A program made the translations under genes and the position numbers. From contig NZ_BBPM01000016.1 of NCBI RefSeq assembly GCF_000787775.1, positions 1 through 64,000 of the forward strand: a stretch of 64,000 nucleotides of DNA, written 5' to 3'. This DNA comes from Streptacidiphilus carbonis (GTDB taxonomy: Bacteria > Actinomycetota > Actinomycetes > Streptomycetales > Streptomycetaceae). How positions within the stretch are numbered: position 1 is the stretch's first letter; every line of letters begins with the position of its first letter. The notes beneath the pieces are model-generated. The model searched no databases. It was not told where the DNA came from and saw nothing but the letters and a program-made list of their open reading frames with translations. Below, piece after piece: positions 8,530-16,427 of the stretch.

Positions 8530-8759
8530 CCGCACGCGATGACCTGCGAGTCCCGTTCGCCCTCGCCGTGGCCATGGCCCACCAGCCGGTATCGATGGTC
8601 GACGAATGCCTCGACGAGTACGAGGCCGCGCATCGCGCCGAGGTGCTCAACGAGGCCGCCGACTGGCTGACGAAGAAGTACGGCGTGACCAACCGCGCCG
8701 CTGGAGACCTGCGCCGCATGGCCGCCGACCCCACCGCCCCGACCGAGAGCAAGGACTGA
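8526..8759 (+). CDS. Hypothetical helical protein (77 aa)
   Basis: Fully helical prediction (DDLRVPFALAVAMAHQPV, EAAHRAEVLNEAADWLTKK). It starts at a GTG overlapping the previous stop. No motif recognised. Confidence 0.55.
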   Translation: MTARDDLRVPFALAVAMAHQPVSMVDECLDEYEAAHRAEVLNEAADWLTKKYGVTNRAAGDLRRMAADPTAPTESKD

Positions 8760-8761
8760 CC

Positions 8762-9226
8762 ATGACCGACCTGCCCACTCTCCGCGCCGCCGCCTACCGC
8801 TACCTCGACGCCGGCCACGACGGCACGACGCCGCGCCGCTGGCGGACCGTCATCACCGACAGCGAGTCCCTCACCGGCTACGGCCCCGTCTGTCCCGACC
8901 CGGGCCATCCCGGCATCCCCGACATCGGCATCGACCGCGACGAGACCGGGGTGTATGACTGCTGCCCGCCGATCACTGAGACGTACTCCGAGGGCGTTGC
9001 CACGTACATGGTGGAGCTACTCAACGCCGACGCGATTGCCGCCCTGGACGCCGACCGGATGCAGCGCTACGAGGCTGCCATCGCCGCGGTGGCCGTGCAG
9101 GCTGCCGAGTGGGCCCGGCTTACTCCTGCCGATCCCGTCCTGTCGGACGTTGGGCGGCAGATCCTGCACCTGCTCGCCGCGCCCGCCGCTGTTGTCGTCG
9201 CGCCGGTCGAGGACGGCGAGCAGTGA
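8762..9226 (+). CDS. Hypothetical protein (154 aa)
   Basis: ATG start 2 nt after the upstream stop. The middle has a DGGH-free, Asp-rich section (GIPDIGIDRDETGVYDCCPP) and the C-terminus is a long Ala-rich helix. A metal-binding guess from the Asp/Cys content would be weak. It overlaps the next gene by 4 nt. Confidence 0.55.
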   Translation: MTDLPTLRAAAYRYLDAGHDGTTPRRWRTVITDSESLTGYGPVCPDPGHPGIPDIGIDRDETGVYDCCPPITETYSEGVATYMVELLNADAIAALDADRMQRYEAAIAAVAVQAAEWARLTPADPVLSDVGRQILHLLAAPAAVVVAPVEDGEQ

Positions 9227-9555
9227 CCGGGGCGGAGGTGCCCGAGCCGCCTGAGGTGTTCGTCAGCGCCTCCCGCTTCACCGTGACGTGCATCCCGGCC
9301 GACAGTGCACCCGATGCCCACGTCTGGGCCCTGCACGTCGAGCAGAAGCGCGACGGGAAGTGGGTCGTCACCGACGGCTTCGGCTACCTCAATGGCGACC
9401 TGACCTTCGAGGACCGCCCGTACTTGCAGTGCCTGTTCGACCTGGATGCGGCTCTCGCGCTGGCGAAGGAGGCGGCGCCACTGATGATCATCAACGGGCG
9501 CACCGTCCCGCAGGCCCTGGCGCTCGCCGCCAAGTGGAAGGAAGACCATGCCTGA
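9223..9555 (+). CDS. Hypothetical protein (110 aa)
   Basis: Short alpha/beta protein (SRFTVTCIPADSAPDAHVWA, KWVVTDGFGYLNGDLTFED). GTG start overlapping the upstream stop; overlaps the next gene by 8 nt. No family recognised. Confidence 0.55.
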   Translation: MTGAEVPEPPEVFVSASRFTVTCIPADSAPDAHVWALHVEQKRDGKWVVTDGFGYLNGDLTFEDRPYLQCLFDLDAALALAKEAAPLMIINGRTVPQALALAAKWKEDHA

Positions 9556-10210
9556 ACCCACCCTGCGTGCCCGTCTCGCCGCCGTGCTGCGTAAGGCCGC
9601 GTTCTTGTGCGACGGCTGCTGCGACCTGGCCGACGAGGCCGCGTGCGATGCCGCGCACCCGATCCAGCCCACCGTGCTGCACTTCGGTGTCGTGGCGGAC
9701 ATCGCCGGGCCGGTCGACGCCATCGCCGAGGCGGTGATGGGCGAGGTCCAGGGCGACGTCGACCGGCTGCAAGAGCGTGCGGAGAAGGCCGAGGCCGAGC
9801 TCGCTGGCGCGCGGGCCACGATCGATCACATGTCCAATGCCATGAGTTGGATCGCGGGCCACGACCGGCAGGGCCTGGACCACCTGGAGGAAGCCCAGTA
9901 CGAGGCCCATGCGCGGGAGGCTGCCGTGGTCCAAGCCCGCCGCTGGGCTGTGCGCGCACGGGCCGCAGAGGCTGCCCTTGCTCCGGTCCGGGCGGTCGAG
10001 TCGGATGACCTGCACGGCTGGTACGCGGCCATGGACGACGACGCGCCCACCCCGGCCGCCGAGGACGTGATCGTCATGCCGTGCTTCTCCACCCTGATGC
10101 GGAGGTTCGGCGGCGAGCCGATGCACCCGCACTCCGCCCACGACTGGGCCCCGCAGCCGGGCATGACGCCCGTCCGCTGCCCCGGCACGACCACCACCCA
10201 GGAGTCCTGA
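9548..10210 (+). CDS. Coiled-coil hypothetical protein (220 aa)
   Basis: Residues 10-45 contain a Cys cluster (CDGCCDLADEAACDAAHP). Residues 60-150 form a long coiled coil (VDRLQERAEKAEAELAGARA). The C-terminus has His/Cys residues (PHSAHDWAPQPGMTPVRC). Proteins of this build are frequent in Streptomyces phages and prophages with no known role. GGAAGGA precedes the ATG. Confidence 0.6.
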   Translation: MPEPTLRARLAAVLRKAAFLCDGCCDLADEAACDAAHPIQPTVLHFGVVADIAGPVDAIAEAVMGEVQGDVDRLQERAEKAEAELAGARATIDHMSNAMSWIAGHDRQGLDHLEEAQYEAHAREAAVVQARRWAVRARAAEAALAPVRAVESDDLHGWYAAMDDDAPTPAAEDVIVMPCFSTLMRRFGGEPMHPHSAHDWAPQPGMTPVRCPGTTTTQES

Positions 10211-10211
10211 C

Positions 10212-10523
10212 ATGCCGATCACCCGTGTCCGCCGCCTGCCCACCGAGAACGACGCCGTCCGCTGGACCGGCAGCAACTTCGCCGAAGTCGAGGCGTTCCT
10301 CGGCAAGGACTTCGCCGGATACCGCCACTGGTTCGACCACGCCACGAAGGCGCCCTCACTCGACCAGACACCGCTGCTCCTGCTGCACACCATGGAGCAC
10401 CGCAACGAGCCCTTCGCCGCACCACCCGGCAGCTGGCTGCTGCGGGGCGTCCTGGGCGAGCACTGGGCCGTCGACGCTGAGGTGTTCGCCCGGACCTACG
10501 AGCCGCTGGAGGCCGCCCGATGA
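10212..10523 (+). CDS. Hypothetical protein (103 aa)
   Basis: A compact globular protein (RVRRLPTENDAVRWTGSNFA, PPGSWLLRGVLGEHWAVDAE). The WTGSN and GSWLLRG pattern recurs in small phage proteins, but I cannot assign a function. CAGGAG precedes the ATG. Confidence 0.6.
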   Translation: MPITRVRRLPTENDAVRWTGSNFAEVEAFLGKDFAGYRHWFDHATKAPSLDQTPLLLLHTMEHRNEPFAAPPGSWLLRGVLGEHWAVDAEVFARTYEPLEAAR

Positions 10524-10589
10524 TCGCCACCATCCTCGCCCTGCTCCTGGCCCTCGCCTGCCCGACGCCGGCCAGCACCAGGAGGAGCC

Positions 10590-11363
10590 GTGACCTGCTA
10601 CTGCCGCCACTACCGGTGGCTGTTCGTCGCCGCGCCGATCCTGTTTGCCGCGGTCGAGCTGCTGATCAAGTTCGTGGCCGCAAACTTCTGGATGGCGTCG
10701 CTGGGCCTGGTCCCGCTCTTCACCTTTCAGGCCGGTCTTATGCTGCGGTCCGAGCATCAGCGGCACCTCGCGCTCCCGGAGTCGGTCGTCGACTGCGCTC
10801 ACTGCGGGAGGCGTATCCGGGACGGCCTCAGCTTCAAGCACACCAACGGCCCGATCGTGCAGCATTTCCACGGCGACCGCCCCGACTGCCGGGCCGCATC
10901 GGAGGCGGCGGCCCGCGAGCCCGCGTTCCCCGGCGGGAGGGGCTGTGCGCCTGGCTGCTGCCCGATCTGCGGCATGGACGACCTGGCGGGCCTGGAGCCG
11001 TGCTGGGGCGGTCTGATGGCGCACCAGGACTGCGCGGAGTGGCTCGACGAGGAACCGCGACTGGATCGGGAGCAGCAGCGGGAGCAGGTCCACCACTTTC
11101 CGTCGCACGGGCCTGCCACGCGCGGCGGCTACCCGGCGGGCAACGTCCCGGTCGAGGACCTCCCGCCGATCCCGGAGGCGTTGATCCAGCGCAGCCCGGT
11201 CGAGGCGTACCGGGCTGCGCGACAGGCCCAGAAGCAGGAGCTGAAATCCATCCGCGCCGAGCTGGATCGGATCAGCGCGCGGGGCGACGGGCTGCGGGCG
11301 CTCCGCGCTGACCTGGATCGAATGCAGGCGGAGCTGGCAGCGCGCCCACCGCTGGCCCCGTGA
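10590..11363 (+). CDS. Membrane-anchored zinc-binding protein (257 aa)
   Basis: Residues 8-50 contain two hydrophobic segments (WLFVAAPILFAAVELLIKFV, then ASLGLVPLFTFQAGLML). Cys/His pairs follow (CAHCGRRI, FHGDRPDC, CCPICGMDDL), suggesting two zinc ribbons on one side of the membrane. The C-terminus is coiled coil (RAELDRISARGDGLRALRAD). AGGAGGAG precedes the GTG. It is the last gene of the first plus-strand operon. Function unknown. Confidence 0.65.
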   Translation: MTCYCRHYRWLFVAAPILFAAVELLIKFVAANFWMASLGLVPLFTFQAGLMLRSEHQRHLALPESVVDCAHCGRRIRDGLSFKHTNGPIVQHFHGDRPDCRAASEAAAREPAFPGGRGCAPGCCPICGMDDLAGLEPCWGGLMAHQDCAEWLDEEPRLDREQQREQVHHFPSHGPATRGGYPAGNVPVEDLPPIPEALIQRSPVEAYRAARQAQKQELKSIRAELDRISARGDGLRALRADLDRMQAELAARPPLAP

Positions 11364-11368
11364 ACCAT

Positions 11369-11407
11369 CGAAGGCGGTCAGTCCCACTCCGGGGCTGGCC
11401 GCCTTCG
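11369..11407. terminator. Bidirectional hairpin between convergent genes
   Basis: CGAAGGCGG and CCGCCTTCG form a stem, extended by CAG/CTG pairs across one mismatch, between the end of the plus operon and the end of the minus gene at 11416. There is no long T tract, as is usual in high-GC actinomycetes. Position supports termination from both sides. Confidence 0.6.
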
Positions 11408-11415
11408 TCGCGCGG

Positions 11416-11796
11416 TCACAGCGGCATGATCCTCCCGGCGGCGGTGAGTGCCGCCTCGACCTCCACGAACTGTGCCCGCAGCGCGCTCAACCGTTCGGCT
11501 TCGGCGGTGTGGGCGGCGAGGTACGGGGCCAGTTCGGCCGGTCCGAGGACGGGGCCGTACACGTCGCGGGTCTCCCGGTAGGACTCCCGCAGCGACTCGA
11601 TCATCCGATCGATCACGAACACGGACTGCCCGACCAGCTCCCACGGCCGGCGCCGCAACGCTTCGACGCGCCACTCCTCCGCGGGCAGGGCCTCCCGGAC
11701 CCAGGCGATGACGCGGACGGGCAGGTCGGGGTCGCTGGGCGGGGGCAGGCGCTTGGGCCAGTTGTGGGGTTGGATTCCGCGACGTCGTTCGGGCAT
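11416..11796 (-). CDS. Hypothetical protein (126 aa), probably leaderless
   Basis: Helical protein (PVRVIAWVREALPAEEWRVE, SLRESYRETRDVYGPVLG). No family recognised. There is no Shine-Dalgarno before the ATG; instead a CATAAT box lies 7 nt upstream, matching leaderless transcription. The gene is insulated by hairpins on both sides, so it looks like an independently expressed moron. Confidence 0.6.
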   Translation of the reverse strand: MPERRRGIQPHNWPKRLPPPSDPDLPVRVIAWVREALPAEEWRVEALRRRPWELVGQSVFVIDRMIESLRESYRETRDVYGPVLGPAELAPYLAAHTAEAERLSALRAQFVEVEAALTAAGRIMPL

Positions 11797-11803
11797 GTGT
11801 TCG

Positions 11804-11809
11804 ATTATG
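11804..11809 (-). promoter_or_regulatory. -10 box CATAAT, 7 nt from the ATG
   Basis: Read on the minus strand, CATAAT sits 7 nt before the ATG of the 126-aa gene, the spacing expected if transcription begins at the start codon. No convincing -35 box was seen. The short lower-GC stretch stands out from its surroundings. Confidence 0.45.
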
Positions 11810-11857
11810 CGACTACGGGGAGGAACGTACCACCCAGCCCACCAGCCACGACGTGAC

Positions 11858-11886
11858 GACGCCCCTGCCGCAGCAGCAGGGGCGTC
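11858..11886 (-). terminator. Hairpin terminator of the leftward operon
   Basis: Perfect 11-bp stem GACGCCCCTGC / GCAGGGGCGTC with a 7-nt loop, just past the stop of the gene at 11899. It separates the long leftward operon from the moron-like gene at 11416. Confidence 0.65.
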
Positions 11887-11898
11887 GGCGGTGCAGTC

Positions 11899-12072
11899 CT
11901 ACACGGAGGAACCAAACGCGGCGACCTCGATGCTCTTCCGCCCGGTCTCTCGCAGCACCCGGCCCAGCATCGTGGTGGCGGACTGGCCCTCGCGCATCTT
12001 GTCGTCGGCGAGACGGATCAGCGAGCGTCGCCCGGCGGCCGGCGCGGTCTTGGTCTTGAAGTTCGTGTCCAT
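11899..12072 (-). CDS. Hypothetical basic protein (57 aa)
   Basis: A small Lys/Arg-rich protein (MDTNFKTKTAPAAGRRSLIR). GAGGAG lies 8 nt before the ATG at 12072, which decides this start over one at 12114. Last gene of the leftward operon; function unknown. Confidence 0.6.
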   Translation of the reverse strand: MDTNFKTKTAPAAGRRSLIRLADDKMREGQSATTMLGRVLRETGRKSIEVAAFGSSV

Positions 12073-12110
12073 CGTGAGTCTCCTCGGTCGTGGGCCGGTC
12101 GGCCCGTTGA

Positions 12111-12515
12111 TCACAGCCGGGTGGGCTGCGAGTCCGCCCCGGAGGCGGAAGTCATGGGTGTTGCCGGGGTAGGCGGCCCGGTCGGCAGCATCTGCCAGGG
12201 CCCGTGGTCGGCGTGGCCAGCCGGACCGATACAGCGGTCATCCATGCGGTACGGGCCGTCCCAACGCCGCCGGACGTAGCCGCACTCGCCGACCAGCTGG
12301 CGGCCCTCCGTGGTCTGCTCGTCTGCCCAGACGACGCGGGCCAGCTTGCCGTGCGTCATCTGCGCGGCGGTCTCCGGGCTGCCCCAGGTGGCACCCAGGT
12401 AGTGGTTCCGGTTGCGGATGGACACGGTCCCGTCTGGCCACTGCACGCCGTCGTGGGTGATGACGGAGCCGTCCGAGGCGTCGAGCCAGATCACGAACAG
12501 GCGCGACTCAGTCAC
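12111..12515 (-). CDS. Hypothetical protein (134 aa)
   Basis: Beta-rich N-terminus (SRLFVIWLDASDGSVITHDG) followed by a globular section and a Pro/Thr-rich tail. GTG start overlaps the stop of the preceding gene by 4 nt. No family recognised. Confidence 0.55.
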   Translation of the reverse strand: MTESRLFVIWLDASDGSVITHDGVQWPDGTVSIRNRNHYLGATWGSPETAAQMTHGKLARVVWADEQTTEGRQLVGECGYVRRRWDGPYRMDDRCIGPAGHADHGPWQMLPTGPPTPATPMTSASGADSQPTRL

Positions 12516-12727
12516 TTCTGCCTCCCAGCCAGTGCCGCGGCCTCGGCTGCCGCGCACGCCTTGCACACGTCCTCGACGAAGCCACCCGGCAGCGGGTTGA
12601 GCTGATCGCGGGTGCAGTAGTCGAAGCACAGTGCGCACATGACCCGGCCGTCCGTGAGCCGGTCCAGGCGCGTCCACGTCCCGCCGTCGGCGAGCTCCAC
12701 GGTCAGGAAGTCTGCGGGCTCGGTCAC
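12512..12727 (-). CDS. Small Cys-containing protein (71 aa)
   Basis: Two C-x2-C motifs (CALCFDYC, CKACAAAEAAA) suggest one zinc site. GGAGGAG is placed for the GTG at 12727. Translationally coupled to both neighbours. Confidence 0.6.
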   Translation of the reverse strand: MTEPADFLTVELADGGTWTRLDRLTDGRVMCALCFDYCTRDQLNPLPGGFVEDVCKACAAAEAAALAGRQK

Positions 12728-13080
12728 GTCTCCTCCTTCGGCGCGGCCCACGTGCTGCCGGGTTGCTGCGGGAAGCAGATGCTGTAGCCGCCGGGGTAGT
12801 GCACCCACCGTGGCGGTCGTGGGCCTCCCATGGCGGGCTCGGCCTTGTCTTCGATCTCCCGGTCGCACCAGCGGCAGTGCTCCGGCCGCCAGCCGACGAT
12901 CAGCCGGGCAAGTTGCAGGACGCTGTCGCTGGTCGCGTCCTCGATCACGCCCTCCTCCTGCACGCACTCCGCCACCGAGGCGACGACCGTGGCCAGGGCC
13001 GCGTTACAGGACTGAGGCAGGCCGGACGGGCGCTCGCGGAGTTCCCGCACGGCGGCGGTCAGGACTTCGAGATCAGTCAC
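12724..13080 (-). CDS. Hypothetical protein (118 aa)
   Basis: Helical N-terminal half (VLTAAVRELRERPSGLP) and a C-terminal section with CRWCDREIEDKAEP and many aromatic residues. No family recognised. GTG start overlaps the upstream stop. Confidence 0.55.
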   Translation of the reverse strand: MTDLEVLTAAVRELRERPSGLPQSCNAALATVVASVAECVQEEGVIEDATSDSVLQLARLIVGWRPEHCRWCDREIEDKAEPAMGGPRPPRWVHYPGGYSICFPQQPGSTWAAPKEET

Positions 13081-13382
13081 AGCTTCACCCACCCAGCGCG
13101 CGGGCCTTTGAGGCGCGCACCCATGTCCCCGTGCTCGCCGTCGACCGGGCGCAGGTCCTCGCGGCTGCGGTCGTTGGCCAGCAGTTCCAGCGCTTCCCGA
13201 AGCGACGGGAGACTCACGGCGATCATCGCCTTCTCCTTCTGGCGGCTCTCCTTCGCGTCGACCTCCGTGTACTTCTCGACGGCCACGAACACCGTGTCGT
13301 CGACGACGGCCAGCGTGAGGATCTGGTCGGGTGGCCGGGCTCCGTCGAGGCAGTCGGCGAGGCTGATCTGAAAGACGGCCAT
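13077..13382 (-). CDS. Hypothetical protein (101 aa)
   Basis: Alpha/beta (MAVFQISLADCLDGARPP, LTLAVVDDTVFVAVEKYT). No motif recognised. The ATG overlaps the stop of the upstream gene by one base. Confidence 0.55.
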   Translation of the reverse strand: MAVFQISLADCLDGARPPDQILTLAVVDDTVFVAVEKYTEVDAKESRQKEKAMIAVSLPSLREALELLANDRSREDLRPVDGEHGDMGARLKGPRAGWVKL

Positions 13383-13900
13383 CAGGTCTCCGTGGTCTCA
13401 GGCAGCAGCAGCGCCAGGTAGGCGCGGACACGCTCATCCCGGCCGCACTGGCAGGCGGCGCTCGTCCCCCGGCGCGGGCAGTCGTAGCCGCCAGCACCGT
13501 CGTCGACGAGACCGTGCGGCTCGGCGAGCATGCGGGTGACGAGGGTGCGCAGCCGGCCGACCCGCGCCAGCGTCGTAGCGGGATCCTGTCGCGCGGCGTG
13601 CCGGAACTGGGCCCGCAGACCCCAGCCCTCGGCGTCGGAATGGTCGGAGCCGTCCTCGCACACGACACCCCAGTAGCCCGAGGTCACCTGCGGCGGCCGG
13701 GGCAGTCCCGGGCGCAGGGCCACGAGCAGCTCCACGTCGCCCTGGTAGTCCGACGCCACCCACTCGTCACCGTCGGGGGCAGGCGTCCAGTGGCCGGGCG
13801 TGCCGACGACGGTGTCTCCGCTGGCTTCTCGGGCGAGGCTCTCGTCCTTGTCGAGCTGCTTTCGGATGGCGTCGGCCAACTCTGCGATCGAGGCGGTCAC
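13382..13900 (-). CDS. DUF6221-like protein (172 aa)
   Basis: The pattern SIAELADAIRKQLDKDESLA at the N-terminus and a C-terminal C-x-C with RAYLALL resembles the DUF6221 family, frequent in Streptomyces and its phages and of unknown function. I make the family call from memory of this layout. It is coupled by 4-nt overlap to the gene upstream. Confidence 0.6.
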   Translation of the reverse strand: MTASIAELADAIRKQLDKDESLAREASGDTVVGTPGHWTPAPDGDEWVASDYQGDVELLVALRPGLPRPPQVTSGYWGVVCEDGSDHSDAEGWGLRAQFRHAARQDPATTLARVGRLRTLVTRMLAEPHGLVDDGAGGYDCPRRGTSAACQCGRDERVRAYLALLLPETTET

Positions 13901-14121
13901 TGGCTGGTCTCCTTCATGGCGCTGTGCTGCAAGCAGTGGGCGCAGTCGACGTTCGTGTTCTCGGGCAGTTGGGTGTCGTCCGGGCTGAAGAGGATCCGGC
14001 AGGCGGTCATGCCTGCTCCGTCGACGTAGAGGCCGTGGGTGTAGGCGGCGTGCACGATCCGGCCGCTGGCGAGACGGACGCGCAGCGGGAAGTCGCGAAC
14101 CGGCGGCGGCTTGCGGCTCAC
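13897..14121 (-). CDS. Hypothetical protein (74 aa)
   Basis: Beta-rich (FPLRVRLASGRIVHAAYTHG) with C-terminal CAHC and a His, a possible zinc site. GTG start, coupled to both neighbours. Confidence 0.55.
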   Translation of the reverse strand: MSRKPPPVRDFPLRVRLASGRIVHAAYTHGLYVDGAGMTACRILFSPDDTQLPENTNVDCAHCLQHSAMKETSQ

Positions 14122-14564
14122 AGGTCGACCTCCGTGAGCATCGCAGCGACGGTCAGCGCCATGGCCTGGTATTCGCCGCCGGACAGGGTGACGGTTCCGC
14201 CGCGCTCCAGGATGCCGACCGCGTTCGGGCCCAAGGTGATCTTGACTTCCCGCAGCGCGGCCTCGATCTTCGCGGCCATCTCGGTCAGCGTGAACGATGT
14301 CGTCCCGATCGACATCTCGCCGTCGACGTCCAGGTACGTCCCAAGCAGGCTGATCCGGGGCTCGGGCCGGGCCGACTCCGGGGCATGCGCGCACAGGCCC
14401 CACGCGAAGGTGTGCTGCCAGGGCTTGTTGCGGGGACGGCAACTGGACGAACTGCAGCCGTCGAAGTCCTCGGGAGCGGGCACCAGCGGTCGCCTCGCCC
14501 CTGCGGTCGGGTCGCCCTGCGGCGGGTTGGCAGCCAGCCGTCGGCGGGCCTCTTCGATGTCCAT
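14118..14564 (-). CDS. Hypothetical protein (148 aa)
   Basis: N-terminal helix with RRRLAANPP, then a Cys/Ser stretch (CSSSSCRPRNKPW) and an alpha/beta C-terminal half (MSIGTTSFTLTEMAAKIEAA). No family recognised. CTGGAG precedes the ATG. Confidence 0.55.
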   Translation of the reverse strand: MDIEEARRRLAANPPQGDPTAGARRPLVPAPEDFDGCSSSSCRPRNKPWQHTFAWGLCAHAPESARPEPRISLLGTYLDVDGEMSIGTTSFTLTEMAAKIEAALREVKITLGPNAVGILERGGTVTLSGGEYQAMALTVAAMLTEVDL

Positions 14565-14583
14565 CGGGTCTCCAGGGTGAGGG

Positions 14584-15399
14584 TCAGAACAGGGCGGAGT
14601 CGTCGGTGCGCGCCGGAGCCTCAGCGCCAGCCAGGCACCAGCACCACTCCGCCTGCGGGAAGCGGTCCCGATGCTCGGGGTGGTGCCATTCCCGGGAGCG
14701 GTGGGACACGTCGCCGGGGCATTCGGCCATCTCGGTGCACGAGGTGCTCTTGTCCAGGTGGACCGTCATGTGGCCGCCGCAGTAGAACCGCCGCTTGTTG
14801 CCGGTGGCCTTGGCCCAGCGTTCGTCGTAGCGGACAGCGGAGCCGCTGCAGGAGTTGCGCTGGTGGAAGATTACCGAGCCGTCGGGCAGGTCGGGGCGGA
14901 TCAGGTTCGGGCCGGTGAACACGATGGCCTTCTGCCGCCGGGTGATCGGTTCGCGGCAGGCGTGGCAGCAGCCCGGCATGATCGCCATCTCTTCGGCCAT
15001 GCGCTCCGCCGCCCGTGCCATGACAGCGTTGGTGTGGACTTCCCGGCAGGGCGGCAGTTCACCGCACAGGCGGCACACCCAGTAGTGCTCCGGGATGACA
15101 TCCCAGTGGGCGTCGGCAGGGCCCATCAGGTGCAGCGGCTTGGCGGTGGGCTGGTCGATGTCCTGGAGGACGACGACCATCGGCCGCCGGTACCAGGTTG
15201 CCGGGTTGGGCATGTTCGCCTCGACCCACATGTCGCGGAAGCGCTCGGGCCAGTCGGTCTGATCGCGTTCGCGGACCTCGACTACGCGGTACGGGCGGCG
15301 CTCCCAGACGGTGATCTGACCGACTTCGAGGCTCTTGTAGGTGTGGTAGCCGGTGCCTTGCTGGGGTGTCCACTTGTCGGGGTCGTAGCGGATGAACAC
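14584..15399 (-). CDS. Zinc-rich hypothetical protein (271 aa)
   Basis: Beta-rich N-terminal 100 residues (LEVGQITVWERRPYRVVEVR) followed by three Cys/His groups (CRLCGELPPCREVH, CCHACREPITRR, CSGSAVRYDERW with CGGH). It probably binds several zinc ions and may contact nucleic acid. AAGG precedes the GTG. The 77 nt upstream are AT-richer (GATAAT on the minus strand) and may hold an internal promoter. Confidence 0.6.
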   Translation of the reverse strand: MFIRYDPDKWTPQQGTGYHTYKSLEVGQITVWERRPYRVVEVRERDQTDWPERFRDMWVEANMPNPATWYRRPMVVVLQDIDQPTAKPLHLMGPADAHWDVIPEHYWVCRLCGELPPCREVHTNAVMARAAERMAEEMAIMPGCCHACREPITRRQKAIVFTGPNLIRPDLPDGSVIFHQRNSCSGSAVRYDERWAKATGNKRRFYCGGHMTVHLDKSTSCTEMAECPGDVSHRSREWHHPEHRDRFPQAEWCWCLAGAEAPARTDDSALF

Positions 15400-15478
15400 G
15401 GCACTGCCTTCCGGTATCTAATGGTTCGTCACATTATCTCGCGGTTTGCCCATGATCGGGCGGCTTTACCGGAGTTGA

Positions 15479-15727
15479 TCAGGTCGAATCCCGCAGGTCA
15501 GCCTGGGTCGCCCCGCTCGGCATGATCCGCTCCAGCACCCAGTCCGCCACCCACGCCCCGGCCGCCGACAACACCGCCAGCACCCCGACGAACATCCCGG
15601 CCGCCGTCCACCAGCGGCCGTCCATGCCCGACGCCACCATCACCACCGCCGCGACCGGCAGGTTGACCGCGGTGACGACCATGGCCGTGCAGAGGATCAC
15701 GGCGCGCTCCGACAGGTAGACCGTCAC
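15479..15727 (-). CDS. Small membrane protein (82 aa)
   Basis: Two hydrophobic segments, residues 8-32 (ILCTAMVVTAVNLPVAAVVM) and 43-66 (AAGMFVGVLAVLSAAGAWVA). GTG start overlaps the stop of the upstream wHTH gene. Function unknown; a role in superinfection exclusion is possible but unsupported. Confidence 0.6.
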   Translation of the reverse strand: MTVYLSERAVILCTAMVVTAVNLPVAAVVMVASGMDGRWWTAAGMFVGVLAVLSAAGAWVADWVLERIMPSGATQADLRDST

Positions 15728-15969
15728 TCGCTGCCCCCGTCGAGCGTGTAGAACACCCGCCGCCCGCCATCCACCGCCCGCCACCCACGCACGACCCGCC
15801 CACGCTCCTCCAGGCGCCCCAAAGCCGCGTACACCGCACCCGGCCACCCGCCGACACCCTGCACGATGTCGTCGCCCAGGCAGCCGCCCGGGTGGGCCGC
15901 CAGCCACGCCACAATGCGGGCCTCGCGGGCCTGCTGACGGCGGACGGTGAAACGGGTGAAGGCGATCAC
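15724..15969 (-). CDS. Winged-helix (PadR/MarR-like) regulator (81 aa)
   Basis: Residues 14-80 show a compact wHTH: GDDIVQGVGGWPGAVYAALG as helix-turn-helix and RLEERGRVVRGWRAVDGGRR with VFYTL as wing. It is shorter than typical PadR proteins (100 or more residues), lacking the dimerisation helix. GTG start overlaps the upstream stop. Confidence 0.65.
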   Translation of the reverse strand: MIAFTRFTVRRQQAREARIVAWLAAHPGGCLGDDIVQGVGGWPGAVYAALGRLEERGRVVRGWRAVDGGRRVFYTLDGGSE

Positions 15970-16427
15970 TGCGCACCTCCGCGGCAGTCCATGTGCCTCA
16001 GCCCGGGCTCCCCGCGCCACCACGGCCCACGCGGCCCGTTCCAGGTACCGAGGTTGACCGGACGCGCCTTCGTCGACCGGCCGCCGCACTCCGAGCAGCG
16101 CGTCAGCAGCCTGCGCCGGGCCTCCTGCAAGGGCCCGACCTGCACACGCCAGTGATGGACGTGGGCAACCCACAGGCGCGACCGGCGCCAGGTGCCGTCG
16201 GCCCGCTGGGTGCGTCGCCCGCAGACGGTGAGGCTGTCGTGGCCGCCGGGCTCCCGATGCCACACCGTGATCATGCAGGGCCAGTACAGGCCGCGACCGG
16301 CGACCACGGAGTACGTGCCGCCGAACCTCCAGCGGACGCCCTGACGGGCGGCCAGCTCGGTCTTCCAGGAGTCCTGCCTCGGCCACGGGCGGCGGATCTC
16401 GAACGCGACAACCAGTGGATCATGCAT
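15966..16427 (-). CDS. Hypothetical protein (153 aa)
   Basis: Trp/Arg-rich basic protein with one clear C-x2-C (RCSECGGRSTKARP) and a later Cys, so possibly zinc- and nucleic-acid-binding. It starts at ATG 16427, overlapping the upstream gene by 8 nt. Confidence 0.55.
   Translation of the reverse strand: MHDPLVVAFEIRRPWPRQDSWKTELAARQGVRWRFGGTYSVVAGRGLYWPCMITVWHREPGGHDSLTVCGRRTQRADGTWRRSRLWVAHVHHWRVQVGPLQEARRRLLTRCSECGGRSTKARPVNLGTWNGPRGPWWRGEPGLRHMDCRGGAQ

Noticed and set aside
10520-11311. ATG overlapping the previous stop, giving a signal-peptide-like N-terminus
   Set aside because: After about 24 codons the frame overlaps the real membrane-zinc gene at 10590, and the remaining sequence is Arg/Pro/Gly-rich shadow. 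Only a very short peptide could be meaningful.
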